A DNA stretch of 38,153 nt from Derxia lacustris (GCF_002105195.1 NZ_MUHU01000030.1:1-38153), one strand, 5' to 3'; shown: positions 1-8,750, counted from the stretch's first letter. Numbers and translations are program-made. Notes: generated by a model not told the origin, from the sequence alone.

Positions 1-804
1 CTGCAAAAAGAACGCCTCGATCGGGTCCTCGACCCAGACCAGCGCCTTGCCGGCCAGCGAACTGGCGCCGGCGCCGGTCATCAGCTCGGCGCGGGTCCAG
101 TAGGGGATGAGCAGCTTGCGGCCGTCGGCCATCGAGCTGAGCCGGCCGCGCAGGCGCAGGCCCTTGAGCGTGTCCTTCAGGTCGGGCTGGCTGTCGCCGA
201 GGTCGATGCCGATGAGGTCGTCGGGCGGCGCGTAGAGCGGCACGGTGAAGCGGCCGGCGCGGCTGCGCGAGGCGGTCAGCAGCGGCTCGTAATAGCCGGT
301 GGCGAGGCCGGCGGTGCTGGCGTCGGCATTGCGCACGCGCCACGGCGTGAAGTGATCGGCGAAGTACTTGCGCACGGCGGGTTTGTCGCTCGCGTCGACG
401 CGGGCCGCGTCGGCGCAGGCCACGGACCATTCGGCCCTGCTGCGCAGCGCGCCGCAGCTGCGCAGCAGGGCCGGCCAGGCTTCGCGCGGATCGTCGTCGT
501 CCCAGCCGGGCAGGTCGGCGAAGCGCGCCGGCACGAGCGCCGGCGTGACCAGCGAGTTGGGCGCGGCGGGGCGGATCGGCGCGGGCGTGGCGGCGGGCGG
601 CGGCGCGGGTTTGGCGGGCTTGGCCGGCGTGCCGGGCGCGGGCGTGGCTTCGGGCGCGGCGCCGGGCTCGCTGGCGGGCGGCGGTACGGTCGGCAGCCCT
701 TCGGGCGGCGCGCCGACGGGCGTGCTCGCGCAGCCCGCCAGCAGCACGGCCAGGGCGCCGGCGGTCAGCGCGGGCGCCATCTGCCGCCACGCGCCGGCAC
801 GCAT
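1..804 (-). CDS. mltA: Membrane-bound lytic murein transglycosylase A (MltA), 3' end cut by window edge
   Basis: Reading the minus strand from the ATG at 802-804 gives 268 codons open to the window edge, so the C-terminal part is missing. The start MRAGAWRQMAPALTAGALAV runs into LLAGCAS, a lipobox, so the product is an outer-membrane or periplasmic lipoprotein with the acylated Cys at residue 25. An ATG at 778-780 is also possible but would lose the positively charged N-region. A Pro/Ala-rich linker (about residues 30-85) follows. The catalytic region then shows GYYEPLLTASR, LIPYWTRAELM and, at the edge, VWVEDPIEAFFLQ, all typical of MltA. The family cleaves peptidoglycan glycan strands with formation of 1,6-anhydromuramic acid. 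The catalytic Asp near the C-terminus lies outside the window. The gene faces away from the small gene at 1016; the 211 bases between them hold nothing else I can name. Confidence 0.9.
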   Translation of the reverse strand, partial: MRAGAWRQMAPALTAGALAVLLAGCASTPVGAPPEGLPTVPPPASEPGAAPEATPAPGTPAKPAKPAPPPAATPAPIRPAAPNSLVTPALVPARFADLPGWDDDDPREAWPALLRSCGALRSRAEWSVACADAARVDASDKPAVRKYFADHFTPWRVRNADASTAGLATGYYEPLLTASRSRAGRFTVPLYAPPDDLIGIDLGDSQPDLKDTLKGLRLRGRLSSMADGRKLLIPYWTRAELMTGAGASSLAGKALVWVEDPIEAFFLQ

Positions 805-1015
805 CGCCGCGTCGCCGTGCGAATGCGCGGCTGCGCCCGGCCGACGGCTGTCGCCGACGTTTCGAGGGTTGTCGGCGACTCGCGGCGTGGCGCCGCCGGT
901 GGCAGGCTGGGCGCTGGCGTCGCGCGCGACGTGACGCGGGCCGCCGGGCGCGTCGAGCAGGCGTGCGACGGCGACGATGCGCAAGCGCATCCGGATTGCT
1001 GCTGCGGGGGATGTC

Positions 1016-1201
1016 ATGTGGCTGATGCTGGTCGAAGCGCTGTTCGGGCTCGGACTATTGATGTTCATCGTCTGGTGGACGATGGCCACGCCGCGCGAAA
1101 GCGGGCGCGGCGGGCACAGTGAAGAGGAACTGGAAGCGGCCGCCGCCGCGCTGCCCGAACCCGACGCGCAACGCGATCGGCCCGGGCGCGGCGACGCATG
1201 A
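1016..1201 (+). CDS. Small single-pass membrane protein, function unknown
   Basis: A 61-residue protein starts MWLMLVEALFGLGLLMFIVWW, which is one hydrophobic segment at the very N-terminus. It continues into a soluble, acidic and Ala-rich tail (EEELEAAAAALPEPDA) ending in charged residues. I chose the ATG at 1016 because GCGGGGG at 1004-1010 sits five bases before it; an in-frame ATG at 977 would add 13 residues without a better ribosome site. The gene stops three bases before the end of apaG, which converges on it. I recognise no family. It looks like one of the short conserved membrane proteins that accompany the mltA-apaG-rpe neighbourhood, but that is inference. Confidence 0.55.
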   Translation: MWLMLVEALFGLGLLMFIVWWTMATPRESGRGGHSEEELEAAAAALPEPDAQRDRPGRGDA

Positions 1202-1204
1202 GGC

Positions 1205-1585
1205 TCAGTGCAGCGCGTGCGGCGCCGCGAGGGTGAACATCGGAATCGGCGCGGCGAACTGCGTGCCGTCCTCGGCGGTGAAGTAGTACTCGCCGTGCAT
1301 CGAGCCGGTCGGCGTGACGATGCTGGTGCCGCTCGTGTACTCGAAGGTCTCGCCGGGCGCGAGCAGTGGCTGCTGGCCCACGACGCCGAGGCCGCGAACC
1401 TCTTCCACGTCGCCGTTGGCGTCGGTAATGACCCAGTGACGCGAGATGAGCTGGGCCGGAATGCTGCCGGCGTTGCGCATGCGCACCGTATAGGTCCAGG
1501 TGTGTTGACCGTGCTCGGGACCGCTCTGCTCGGGCAGATAGCGGGTCACGACCGTGATGTCGACTTCGTAGCGGGCTTTGTCCAT
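1205..1585 (-). CDS. apaG: Co2+/Mg2+ efflux protein ApaG
   Basis: The 126-residue product (start MDKARYEVDITVVTRYLPEQ) matches the single-domain ApaG/DUF525 family in length (about 125) and pattern: HTWTYTVRMRN, a RHWVITDANG strand pair, the glycine-rich GLGVVGQQP loop, and GSMHGEYYFTAEDG near the end. The fold is a fibronectin III-like beta sandwich. The protein is linked genetically to cobalt resistance and diadenosine tetraphosphate metabolism in enterobacteria, but its biochemical activity is not settled. The start at 1585 fits the family N-terminus; no strong ribosome site is visible. It is divergent from rpe across 126 bases. Confidence 0.92.
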   Translation of the reverse strand: MDKARYEVDITVVTRYLPEQSGPEHGQHTWTYTVRMRNAGSIPAQLISRHWVITDANGDVEEVRGLGVVGQQPLLAPGETFEYTSGTSIVTPTGSMHGEYYFTAEDGTQFAAPIPMFTLAAPHALH

Positions 1586-1711
1586 GGCGGCATAGGGTAA
1601 CGCGTGGTACGGGCGTTTCGCTGCGCTTCGTGAGGCCGCGGCTAGAATCGGCGGCCGTTTTCCGGGCTGGCGGCGGCGCCGTTCCAGCCCATTCCAGCAA
1701 GCGAGAAATCC

Positions 1712-2431
1712 ATGTCCCAAGAGCGCAGCTACCGGATTGCCCCGTCCATTCTTTCGGCCGACTTCGCGCGGCTCGGCGAGGAGGTGAGGGCGGTCATCGA
1801 TGCGGGCGCGGATTTCATCCACTTCGACGTGATGGACAACCATTACGTGCCCAACCTGACCTTCGGCCCGATGATCTGCCAGGCCGTCAAGCCCTACTGC
1901 AAGAAGGCCGACGGCACGCCGGTGCCGCTCGACGTGCATCTGATGGTCGAGCCGGTCGACGAGCTGGCCGCCTCGTTCGCCAAGGCCGGTGCCGACTACA
2001 TCACCTTCCATCCCGAGGCGACGCGGCATGTCGACCGCACGATCCAGCTCATCCGCAGCCTGGGTTGCAAGCCGGGGCTGGTATTCAACCCGGCCACGCC
2101 GCTGAACTGGCTGGAGCACACGCTCAAGCAGATCGACATCGTGATGCTGATGTCGGTGAACCCGGGCTTCGGCGGCCAGAGCTTCATCGAGGGCACGCTG
2201 TCGAAGCTGGGCTATGCGCGCTCGCTGATCGATGTGCAGCTGGCGATGGGCGGCCGGCCGGTGCTGCTCGAAGTGGACGGCGGCGTGAAGATCGACAACA
2301 TCCGCCAGATCGCCGAGGCCGGCGCCGACACCTTCGTGGCCGGCAGCGCGATCTTCGGCAAGCCCGATTACGCGGCGGTGGTGACCCAGCTGCGCGCCGA
2401 GCTGGCGCTGGCCGGCAGCGCGGCGGCCTGA
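1712..2431 (+). CDS. rpe: Ribulose-phosphate 3-epimerase
   Basis: A 239-residue TIM-barrel enzyme that interconverts D-ribulose 5-phosphate and D-xylulose 5-phosphate in the pentose phosphate pathway. Visible signatures in order are [15 protein letters not shown] (substrate Ser), [17 protein letters not shown] (metal His and catalytic Asp), LDVHLMVEP (metal His), [12 protein letters not shown] (phosphate-binding loop) and [11 protein letters not shown] (second catalytic Asp). The length is slightly above the usual 220-230 because of an Ala-rich tail. The start [12 protein letters not shown] follows AGCGAGAAATCC. A TAGAAT hexamer at 1643-1648 could be the -10 of its promoter, but I see no matching -35. 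It is followed after 104 bases by gph, as in other Burkholderiales. Confidence 0.97.
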   Translation: MSQERSYRIAPSILSADFARLGEEVRAVIDAGADFIHFDVMDNHYVPNLTFGPMICQAVKPYCKKADGTPVPLDVHLMVEPVDELAASFAKAGADYITFHPEATRHVDRTIQLIRSLGCKPGLVFNPATPLNWLEHTLKQIDIVMLMSVNPGFGGQSFIEGTLSKLGYARSLIDVQLAMGGRPVLLEVDGGVKIDNIRQIAEAGADTFVAGSAIFGKPDYAAVVTQLRAELALAGSAAA

Positions 2432-2466
2432 GCCCGATCGGCTGCGGCGCCTGTCCGCAAGCCCTG

Positions 2467-2483
2467 AAAGCCGGCTAGGCTTT
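2467..2483 (+). terminator. Short hairpin between rpe and gph
   Basis: AAAGCC at 2467-2472 and GGCTTT at 2478-2483 form a six-pair stem with a five-base loop. There is no run of T beyond the three in the stem, so it may be a weak or processing hairpin rather than a true terminator. Confidence 0.3.
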
Positions 2484-2535
2484 CGACCTCCCGCTGCCGG
2501 ACGCGCCGCCGTCCGCCTCCCAAGATCAGGACGCC

Positions 2536-3240
2536 ATGACTCCAGTCGCCATCCGCGCCGCCCTCCTCGACCTCGACGGCACGCTGCTCGATACCGTCGA
2601 AGACATGATGCATGCCGGCAACGCCATGCTCCGGCAGGCGGTCGACGCCGAACCGCTCACCCGCGACGACGCCGGCGCCATGATCGGCAAGGGCTCGCGC
2701 AACTTCGTCGAGCGCGCGTTTTCGGTGGCGGCCGGCCGCGACATGGACGCGCCGGTGGACGCCGAGCTGGTCGAGCGCTGGTTTCCGGTGTTCATGCACA
2801 GCTACCGCGCCTTCAACGGCACCACGGCCAAGCGCTATCCCGGCGTGGCCGAGGGGCTGGCGGTGCTGCGGGCGCGCGGCATCAAGCTGGCGGTGGTCAC
2901 CAACAAGCCAAGCGAACTGGTGCGGCCGCTGCTCGAACGCTTTCAGCTCGCGCATTTCTTCGACGCGCTGGTGGGCGGCGGCGACACGCCGCAGAAGAAG
3001 CCCGATCCGCAGCCGCTGCGCCACGCCACCGCGCTGATGGGCGTGGATCTGGCCGCGTCGGTGATGATCGGCGACTCGATCAACGACGCGCTGGCCGGTC
3101 GCAACGCCGGCTGCAAGGTGCTGCTGCTGCCCTACGGCTACAACGAGGGCCAGCCGGTCGAGACGCTGGAGGCCGATGCTATAGTCGCCACGCTTCTCGA
3201 CGCGGCGCTCTGGATCGACGGCTACAACGCCGCGCTCTGA
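2536..3240 (+). CDS. gph: Phosphoglycolate phosphatase (HAD family)
   Basis: A 234-residue HAD-superfamily hydrolase. Motif I is LLDLDGTLLDT (nucleophile Asp near residue 12 and Asp two further on), motif II is VVTNKPSE, motif III is the Lys in KKPDPQP, and motif IV is MIGDSINDALAGRNAG. A helical cap lies between motifs I and II (about residues 20-90). The family removes phosphate from 2-phosphoglycolate, produced by DNA repair and RuBisCO oxygenation. The conserved position rpe-gph-trpE supports the Gph assignment over other small HAD phosphatases. The start ATG is at 2536; an upstream GATCAGGAC is a poor ribosome site. Confidence 0.93.
   Translation: MTPVAIRAALLDLDGTLLDTVEDMMHAGNAMLRQAVDAEPLTRDDAGAMIGKGSRNFVERAFSVAAGRDMDAPVDAELVERWFPVFMHSYRAFNGTTAKRYPGVAEGLAVLRARGIKLAVVTNKPSELVRPLLERFQLAHFFDALVGGGDTPQKKPDPQPLRHATALMGVDLAASVMIGDSINDALAGRNAGCKVLLLPYGYNEGQPVETLEADAIVATLLDAALWIDGYNAAL
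3158..3185 (+). promoter_or_regulatory. Candidate trp promoter inside the 3' end of gph
   Basis: TCGAGA at 3158-3163 (four of six to TTGACA) and TATAGT at 3180-3185 (five of six to TATAAT) are separated by 16 bases. Transcription would begin near 3192 and give a leader RNA of about 340 bases before trpE, which covers the candidate leader peptide. This is a reading of consensus only, and the site sits inside coding sequence. Confidence 0.3.
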
Positions 3241-3335
3241 ACCGCACTTGCAAGCAGGCAGCCCGCGCATCGCGTCGCGGGCCGGCAAACCCGGGCCAGT
3301 CCCGCCAGATCCGAAGCCAAGAACCGCAACGTTCC

Positions 3336-3404
3336 ATGCCTTCCTCGAAGACTCCGACCTTTCTCGCGCAACTGCGCTGGTGGCGCTGGCCCTCGGGCCA
3401 GTGA
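3336..3404 (+). CDS. trpL: Candidate trp leader peptide (22 residues, three Trp)
   Basis: An ATG at 3336 opens a 22-residue frame that reads MPSSKTPTFLAQLRWWRWPS then GQ and a TGA at 3402-3404. Three of its 22 codons are TGG, packed as W-W-R-W at codons 15, 16 and 18. This is the arrangement used to stall a ribosome when charged tRNA-Trp is scarce. It lies 126 bases before trpE, and the coding tail itself forms one arm of a hairpin with the stop region (3386-3401). There is no strong ribosome site before the ATG. The known parallel is transcription attenuation by trpL in enterobacteria and other proteobacteria; assignment here is inference from position, Trp density and overlapping hairpins. 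Confidence 0.6.
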   Translation: MPSSKTPTFLAQLRWWRWPSGQ

Positions 3405-3433
3405 ATGTCTTCGCGCGTCCCGGCCAGGACGCC
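3386..3433 (+). promoter_or_regulatory. Mutually exclusive hairpins of a possible trp attenuator
   Basis: Three pairings compete. (1) CTGGCCC at 3386-3392 with GGGCCAG at 3395-3401, over the Trp codons and stop of the leader peptide. (2) GGCGCTGGCC at 3382-3391 with GGCCAG-GA-CGCC at 3422-3433, with a two-base bulge. (3) GCGTCC at 3415-3420 with GGACGC at 3427-3432. Pairing 2 excludes both 1 and 3, so ribosome position could choose between them. A further stem, CCGCGCG at 3479-3485 with CGCGCGG at 3504-3510, lies just before trpE. None is followed by a clear run of T, so a classical intrinsic terminator is not visible; the outcome could be Rho-dependent or translational. Confidence 0.4.
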
Positions 3434-3530
3434 TCCGCACCCTCGGCCAATCCCTTTCGCAACACCCAGTCCCGCCAGCCGCGCGGGCCGAACTGCGCCC
3501 AGTCGCGCGGTCGCCAAGACGAATACCGCC

Positions 3531-5051
3531 ATGACCGAAATCGAATTCAACGCGATTGCCGCCGAGGGCTACAACCGCATCCCGGTGCTGCTCGAATGCT
3601 TCGCCGACCTCGACACGCCGCTGTCGCTCTATCTCAAGCTCGCGCATGACCCGTCGGGGCGCGCGCATTCCTTTCTGCTCGAATCGGTGGTGGGCGGCGA
3701 GCGCTTCGGGCGCTACTCGTTCATCGGGTTGCCGGCGCGCACGGTGCTGCGGGCGCGTGGCGATACCGTCGAGGTCGTCACCGACGGCAAGGTCGTCGAG
3801 ACGCACAGCGGCAATCCGCTCGACTTCGTGGCCGAGTTCAAGGCGCGCTTCAAGGTGGCGCTGCGGCCGGGGCTGCCGCGCTTTGCGGGCGGACTGGCCG
3901 GCTATTTCGGCTACGACTGCGTGCGCTACATGGAGCCGCGCCTCGCGCGCCATGCCCAGGCGGTGCATCCGGCCGGCAAGCCCGATGCGCTCGACGTGCC
4001 CGACATCCTGCTGCTGCTGACCGAGGAGCTGGTCATCGTCGACAACCTGGCCGGCAAGACCTACATGCTGGTCTACGCCAACCCGGCCGAGCCCGAGGCG
4101 TTCGCGCGTGCCAAGGCGCGGCTGCGCGAGCTGCACGCAAGCCTGCGCAAGACGGTCGGCATCCCGTACAGCAAGCCGTCGATGCAGACCGAGATCCGGC
4201 GCGATTTCGCCAAGGACGACTTCAAGGCGATGGTGCTGAAGGCCAAGGAATACATCGCGGTCGGCGACCTGATGCAGGTGGTGCTCGGCCAGGTGCTGCG
4301 CAAGCCGTTCCGCGATTCGCCGCTCACGCTCTACCGCGCGCTGCGCTCGCTGAATCCGTCGCCATACATGTTCTTCTACGACTTCGGCGACTTTCAGGTG
4401 GTGGGCGCGAGCCCGGAGATTCTGGTGCGCGAGGAGAAGCTGCCCGGCGACCGGCACAGCAAGGTGGTGCTGCGGCCGATCGCCGGCACCCGGCCGCGCG
4501 GCAACACGCCCGACGAGGATGAACGCCTGGCCGCCGAAATGGCTGCCGACCCCAAGGAAGTGGCCGAGCACGTCATGCTCATCGACCTGGCGCGCAACGA
4601 CATCGGCCGCATCGCCGAGACCGGCAGCGTGGTCGTGACCGAGCGCTTCGCCACCGAGAAGTACAGCCATGTGCAGCACATGGTGAGCAATGTCGAGGGC
4701 CGGCTGAAGCCGGGGCTGAGCAATCTCGACGTGCTCAAGGCGACCTTCCCGGCCGGCACGCTGAGCGGCGCGCCCAAGGTGCGCGCGATGGAACTCATCG
4801 AGGAACTGGAGCCGGTCAAGCGCGGCGTCTATGGCGGTGCGGTCGGCTATCTGAGCTTTGGCGGCGAGATGGATCTGGCGATCGCCATCCGCACCGGCGT
4901 GGTGAAGGACGGGATGCTCCATGTGCAGGCTGGCGCCGGCATCGTTGCCGACAGCGATCCCGAGAGCGAATGGAAGGAAACCGAGGCCAAGGCGCGCGCC
5001 GTGCTGCGTGCCGCCGAGCAGGTGCAGGAAGGGCTCGACGAGCGCTTCTGA
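3531..5051 (+). CDS. trpE: Anthranilate synthase component I
   Basis: A 506-residue chorismate-binding enzyme. Together with TrpG it converts chorismate and glutamine to anthranilate, the first step of tryptophan synthesis. The N-terminal part holds the LLES motif at residues 49-52, whose Ser belongs to the tryptophan feedback site. The C-terminal catalytic part shows [50 protein letters not shown] and [20 protein letters not shown]. The start ATGACCGAAATC at 3531 matches the family N-terminus; the frame is open further upstream but that stretch is the leader region. The gene is followed by trpG after 41 bases. Confidence 0.97.
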   Translation: MTEIEFNAIAAEGYNRIPVLLECFADLDTPLSLYLKLAHDPSGRAHSFLLESVVGGERFGRYSFIGLPARTVLRARGDTVEVVTDGKVVETHSGNPLDFVAEFKARFKVALRPGLPRFAGGLAGYFGYDCVRYMEPRLARHAQAVHPAGKPDALDVPDILLLLTEELVIVDNLAGKTYMLVYANPAEPEAFARAKARLRELHASLRKTVGIPYSKPSMQTEIRRDFAKDDFKAMVLKAKEYIAVGDLMQVVLGQVLRKPFRDSPLTLYRALRSLNPSPYMFFYDFGDFQVVGASPEILVREEKLPGDRHSKVVLRPIAGTRPRGNTPDEDERLAAEMAADPKEVAEHVMLIDLARNDIGRIAETGSVVVTERFATEKYSHVQHMVSNVEGRLKPGLSNLDVLKATFPAGTLSGAPKVRAMELIEELEPVKRGVYGGAVGYLSFGGEMDLAIAIRTGVVKDGMLHVQAGAGIVADSDPESEWKETEAKARAVLRAAEQVQEGLDERF

Positions 5052-5092
5052 CGCCGTCGCCCGCGACCCCCACGAGACCACCGGAGATTGCA

Positions 5093-5674
5093 ATGCTGCT
5101 GATGATCGACAACTACGACAGCTTTACCTACAACCTCGTGCAGTACTTCGGCGAGCTGGGCGCCGAGGTGCGCGTGGCGCGCAACGACGAGATCACCCTG
5201 GCCGAGATCGAGGCGCTGGCACCCGAGCGCATCTGCATCTCGCCCGGGCCGTGCACGCCGCGCGAGGCCGGCATCTCGTGCGACGTGCTGCGCCACTTCG
5301 CCGGCAAGCTGCCGCTGCTGGGCGTGTGCCTGGGCCATCAGGCCATCGGCGACGTGTTTGGCGGCGAGGTGGTGCGCGCCAAGGTGGTGATGCACGGCAA
5401 GACTTCGCCGGTGACGCACATCGGCGAGGGCCTGTTCGCCGGCCTGCCGAGCCCGTTCACCGCCATCCGCTACCACTCGCTCGCCATCCGCCGCGAGACG
5501 CTGCCCGACTGCCTGGAAGTGACCGCCTGGACCGACGACGGCGAAATCATGGGCGTGCGCCACCGCGAGTTCCAGATCGAGGGCGTGCAGTTCCATCCCG
5601 AGTCGATCCTGAGCGAGCACGGCCACACGCTGCTGCAGAACTTCCTCAGGCAGCCGGCGCTGGTCGCTGCCTGA
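5093..5674 (+). CDS. trpG: Anthranilate synthase component II, glutamine amidotransferase
   Basis: A 193-residue class I glutamine amidotransferase that supplies ammonia to TrpE. It starts [20 protein letters not shown] at 5093, after GGAG at 5082-5085. The catalytic triad is visible: Cys79 in LLGVCLGHQ, and His168 and Glu170 in [15 protein letters not shown] at residues 49-56 forms the oxyanion region. In other proteobacteria the same protein may also serve PabB in folate synthesis; I saw no separate pabA in the window. It lies between trpE and trpD in the same direction. Confidence 0.97.
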   Translation: MLLMIDNYDSFTYNLVQYFGELGAEVRVARNDEITLAEIEALAPERICISPGPCTPREAGISCDVLRHFAGKLPLLGVCLGHQAIGDVFGGEVVRAKVVMHGKTSPVTHIGEGLFAGLPSPFTAIRYHSLAIRRETLPDCLEVTAWTDDGEIMGVRHREFQIEGVQFHPESILSEHGHTLLQNFLRQPALVAA

Positions 5675-5690
5675 GCGCCTTGTGCGGCTC

Positions 5691-5713
5691 GCCGGCAGGC
5701 GTCGCTTGCCGGC
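5691..5713 (+). other. Hairpin between trpG and trpD
   Basis: GCCGGCA at 5691-5697 and TGCCGGC at 5707-5713 form a perfect seven-pair stem with a nine-base loop in the 71-base gap between trpG and trpD. No T run follows, so an mRNA stability or processing role is more likely than termination. Confidence 0.35.
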
Positions 5714-5745
5714 CATTCCCTTCAATCCCGACAACCTGCCTGCCC

Positions 5746-6795
5746 ATGTCCATCACGCCTGCCGAAGCCCTGTCGCGCTGCATCGATCACCGCGAGATCT
5801 TTCACGACGAAATGCTGGCGCTGATGCGCCAGATCATGCGCGGCGAGATGTCGCCGGTGCTGATCGCGGCGCTCGCGATGGGCCTGCGCGTGAAGAAGGA
5901 AACCGTCGGCGAGATCGCCGCTGCCGCCACTGTCATGCGCGAATTCGCCACCAAGGTCGAGGTGCCCGAGCACGACAACCTGCTCGACATCGTCGGCACC
6001 GGCGGCGATGCGTCGCACACCTTCAACATCTCCACCACGGCGAGCTTCGTCGCGGCGGCGGCGGGCGCCATCGTGGCCAAGCACGGCGGCCGCGCGGCCA
6101 GTTCAAGCTCGGGCGCGGCCGATGTGCTGGAGCAGCTCGGCATCAATCTCAAGATGACGCCGGAGCAGATCGCCGGCGCGATCCGCGAGGTGGGCATCGG
6201 CTTCATGTTCGCGCCCAACCATCACTCGGCCATGAAGCATGTGGCGCCGGTGCGCAAGGAGCTGGCGGTGCGCACGCTGTTCAACATCCTCGGGCCGCTC
6301 ACCAATCCGGCCGGCGCCAAGCATCAGCTGCTGGGTGTGTTCCACACCGATCTGGTCGGCATCCTGGTGCGCGTGCTGCAACGCCTGGGCGCGCGCCATG
6401 TGCTGGTCGTGCATGGCAGCGATGCGGCCACCGGCGCGATGCTCGACGAGATTTCGCTCAGCGGCCCGACGCGGGTCGGCGAGCTGCACAACGGCGAGGT
6501 GCGCGAGTACGTGCTCAATCCCGAAGACCTCGGCTTTGCGCCGATCGAGTTCGGCGCGCTTCAGGTGAAGTCGGCCGAGGAGTCGAAGGCGCGGCTGCTC
6601 GGCGTGCTCGATGGCGAACCGGGCCCGTCGCGCGACATCGTGCTGGCCAATGCCGGCGCGGCGCTCTACGCGGCCGATGTGGCGGGCTCGATCGTCGATG
6701 GCATCGCCCGCGCGCGCGAAGCCATCGACAGCGGCGCGGCGCGCGCCCGGCTCGATGCGTTCGCGCGCTTCAGCCAGCAGTTCGCCGCGGCCTGA
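5746..6795 (+). CDS. trpD: Anthranilate phosphoribosyltransferase
   Basis: A 349-residue enzyme that joins anthranilate and PRPP to give phosphoribosyl-anthranilate. The start [20 protein letters not shown] at 5746 fits the family. The PRPP-binding GTGGD motif is at residues 84-88, NIST at 94-97 and [12 protein letters not shown] from 112; the family usually has KHGNR here, so Asn is replaced by Gly. [20 protein letters not shown] and [10 protein letters not shown] follow and belong to the anthranilate site. The gene normally runs straight into trpC. Here the next gene, 15 bases on, lies on the opposite strand and trpC is 13.6 kb away. Confidence 0.97.
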   Translation: MSITPAEALSRCIDHREIFHDEMLALMRQIMRGEMSPVLIAALAMGLRVKKETVGEIAAAATVMREFATKVEVPEHDNLLDIVGTGGDASHTFNISTTASFVAAAAGAIVAKHGGRAASSSSGAADVLEQLGINLKMTPEQIAGAIREVGIGFMFAPNHHSAMKHVAPVRKELAVRTLFNILGPLTNPAGAKHQLLGVFHTDLVGILVRVLQRLGARHVLVVHGSDAATGAMLDEISLSGPTRVGELHNGEVREYVLNPEDLGFAPIEFGALQVKSAEESKARLLGVLDGEPGPSRDIVLANAGAALYAADVAGSIVDGIARAREAIDSGAARARLDAFARFSQQFAAA

Positions 6796-6810
6796 GCGGC
6801 GCAGGGCGGC

Positions 6811-7584
6811 TCAGTCGCCCGGCAGGCCCAGATCGGCGTCGCGAAAGCCCGCCACGTCGATCTCGTGCTTCTTGATGAGCTCGAAGAAGGCGCGCCGGTT
6901 CTTGCGCGCCAGCCGCGCCGACTGCGAGATGTTGCCGGCGCTGCGCCGCAGCATCCCTTCGATGTAGCCGCGCTCGAAGGACGCGACGATGCGGCCCTTG
7001 AGCTGGCGGAAGGATTCGTCGCCGAGCGTGCCGGTCGCCACCATCAGCGGCCATTCGCCGCCGGGCTGGTCGCTGCGGCTGCCGGCCCGGGCGATGGCGG
7101 CATCGAGCCGGGCGCGCAGCTGTTCGCCGTCGAAGGGCGCGAGCACGAAATCGCCGATGCCGGCCGAGAACAGCGCGCGCAGCGCCGCCGTGTCGACCCG
7201 ATGCAGCGCCACCACGACCGCCAGCTGCGGACTGGCGATGCGCCAGCCGGCCACCCGCGCGATCAGATCCTCCGCGTCGTCGCAGGTGACCACGACGGCG
7301 GCCGCCTCGGCCACGGCGGCGGTAAAGCTCGCATGCCGGCCGGCAAAGCCCAGATCGCGGTCGGCGCCTGCCGCCAGCAGCAGGGCCAGCTCGGCGCCGG
7401 TCGCGGTTTCCGGCGTCAGGTCGAGCACCACGCAACTGCGCTCGGGATGACCGGGCCGCAGCAGCCGGCCCGGCGTGCCGGTCGCCGGCCGCAGGGCTGG
7501 CGCACCGGTCTCGCGCGCACTTTCTTCGCTCGTCCGAAACCAGTTGAGGGCCTGGTCCACCAGTGCGCTACGGCTCGGTTGCAT
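6811..7584 (-). CDS. Fis-type HTH protein with degenerate receiver-like domain
   Basis: A 257-residue protein whose last 65 residues (193-245: FRQLKGRIVASFERGYIEGM then NISQSARLARKNRRAFFELI) match the Fis-type helix-turn-helix at the end of NtrC-family regulators. There is no AAA+ sigma-54 domain. Residues 95-165 resemble the second half of a response-regulator receiver (SPQLAVVVALHRV, AGIGDFVLAPFDGEQL), but the conserved Lys of the K-P pair is Ala and no clear phosphoacceptor Asp is seen. I chose the ATG at 7582-7584 because GAGGAA lies five bases before it on this strand; a longer start near 7695 would lack this. It is divergent from the gene at 7730. Role inferred: DNA-binding regulator, perhaps not phosphorylated. 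Confidence 0.6.
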   Translation of the reverse strand: MQPSRSALVDQALNWFRTSEESARETGAPALRPATGTPGRLLRPGHPERSCVVLDLTPETATGAELALLLAAGADRDLGFAGRHASFTAAVAEAAAVVVTCDDAEDLIARVAGWRIASPQLAVVVALHRVDTAALRALFSAGIGDFVLAPFDGEQLRARLDAAIARAGSRSDQPGGEWPLMVATGTLGDESFRQLKGRIVASFERGYIEGMLRRSAGNISQSARLARKNRRAFFELIKKHEIDVAGFRDADLGLPGD

Positions 7585-7729
7585 CAATTCCTCACTGTCG
7601 CTGTCCTTGTGAGGAAAAGTTTCACGAACCTCTCGGTCGTTTGCATCCTGCATTTGAGGGACGCGGCCCGGAATGACGTTTTTGTTCGTTGGCATGGAGC
7701 GTGCTGGGACGGGCCATGGAGGTGTGATC

Positions 7730-8680
7730 GTGGATACGTCCGTTTATGACCAGCTGGAAGCTTCGATCGATGTCGTCTGCGAGCGCTGCGACGACGGCGA
7801 CGCCTGGCACGCCGTGCTCGGCGCGCTGGCGGCGGCCTGCGGTCAGCCAGCCTTGCGCTACGAGGTCTGGCGCGACGACGACGGCCCGGTCCACAGCATC
7901 GGTTCCGACGGCGCCGGCTGCGCCGAGCTGGCCGATGCCCAGGTGCTGGTCGGCGCCGGCGGTCTCACGGCCCAGCTCATCCATTCGCGCGATCTGCTGC
8001 GCACCGCCGCGCCCGAGCAGCGCGCGGTCTGGTCGCTGGCCGGTTCGCGGCTGGCCACGGCCGCACGCGCCCATCTGCAGGTGATGGCCGTGCGGCTCGC
8101 CGCCGAGGATGCGGCGCGACGCGAGGAGCTGCCCTTCCTGGTGGTGGGGCGTGGCGGCGTGGTGCGCATCAACTCGGCGATGCGCGGCTGGATCGGCGCG
8201 CATCCGGCCTGGCTGCGGTTGGTCGGGCGCCAGCTCGAAGACCCGCGTCATGCGATCGAGCGGCTGTGCGTCGGTCTCGGCGCGGCGGCGCGGGTGGCAT
8301 TGCCGCTCGGTGCCGATGCCTCGGGCGCCGATGCCGCGCCGGTCAGCTTCGTGGCGCTGCCCTGGCCGGCGGCCGGCGGCACGCTGCTGTTGCTGCTTGC
8401 GCAGGAGGGCGGCGTGCGGTCGCTGCCACGCGCGCTCGATGCCGCCGCGCCGTTCGACGCCGCCACGCGCGCGCTGCTCGGCGACATCGCCGGCGGCGCC
8501 TCGCTCGATGCGCTGGTCGAGCGGCATGCGGTGGTGCGCATGCCGGCCCGCGCGGCGCTGCGCTCGACCGTCCCGGTGCGCGCGCCGGCCGGTCTGCACG
8601 ATGTCGCGGCAGTCGCCGCGAATGCCTCGGTGCTCGACCTCGGTGCCGGCGCCAGTGCCTGCGCCTCGGGCGCCGGCTGA
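7730..8680 (+). CDS. Regulator-like protein with PAS-like segment and degenerate LuxR-type HTH
   Basis: A 316-residue protein, very Ala-rich. A GTG start at 7730 is preferred because GGAGG at 7718-7722 lies seven bases before it; ATGs at 7673 and 7694 are alternatives. Residues 134-160 (LPFLVVGRGGVVRINSAMRG) look like the PAS-type segment of a family of LuxR-type regulators. Residues 241-283 (PFDAATRALLGDIAGGASLD then ALVERHAVVRMPARAALRS) align by eye to their C-terminal HTH. The recognition helix is poor in the expected Thr-Val-x-x-His/Gln pattern, so DNA binding is doubtful. I do not recognise a named family. The gene lies between the divergent Fis-type regulator and the FNR site of hemN. 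Confidence 0.5.
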   Translation: MDTSVYDQLEASIDVVCERCDDGDAWHAVLGALAAACGQPALRYEVWRDDDGPVHSIGSDGAGCAELADAQVLVGAGGLTAQLIHSRDLLRTAAPEQRAVWSLAGSRLATAARAHLQVMAVRLAAEDAARREELPFLVVGRGGVVRINSAMRGWIGAHPAWLRLVGRQLEDPRHAIERLCVGLGAAARVALPLGADASGADAAPVSFVALPWPAAGGTLLLLLAQEGGVRSLPRALDAAAPFDAATRALLGDIAGGASLDALVERHAVVRMPARAALRSTVPVRAPAGLHDVAAVAANASVLDLGAGASACASGAG

Positions 8681-8750
8681 TGCGGTAACGCTTGCTCACC
8701 ACGGCGGTCGCCAGCGCCGCCGGGCCCAGGGACAAGGCGGTCCGGGGCCG

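Noticed and set aside
352..1122. Long Arg/Gly-rich frame over mltA on the plus strand
   Set aside because: It is a GC-driven shadow of the lipoprotein gene on the minus strand; composition is low-complexity and no domain is visible.
7608..7625. GTGAGGAAAAGTTTCAC in the divergent regulator gap as a CRP-type site
   Set aside because: The half-sites are nine bases apart instead of six and the repeat is only four bases per side.
6811..8680. Mobile element borders around the block between trpD and trpC
   Set aside because: No transposase, integrase, terminal inverted repeat or target duplication was seen at either end.
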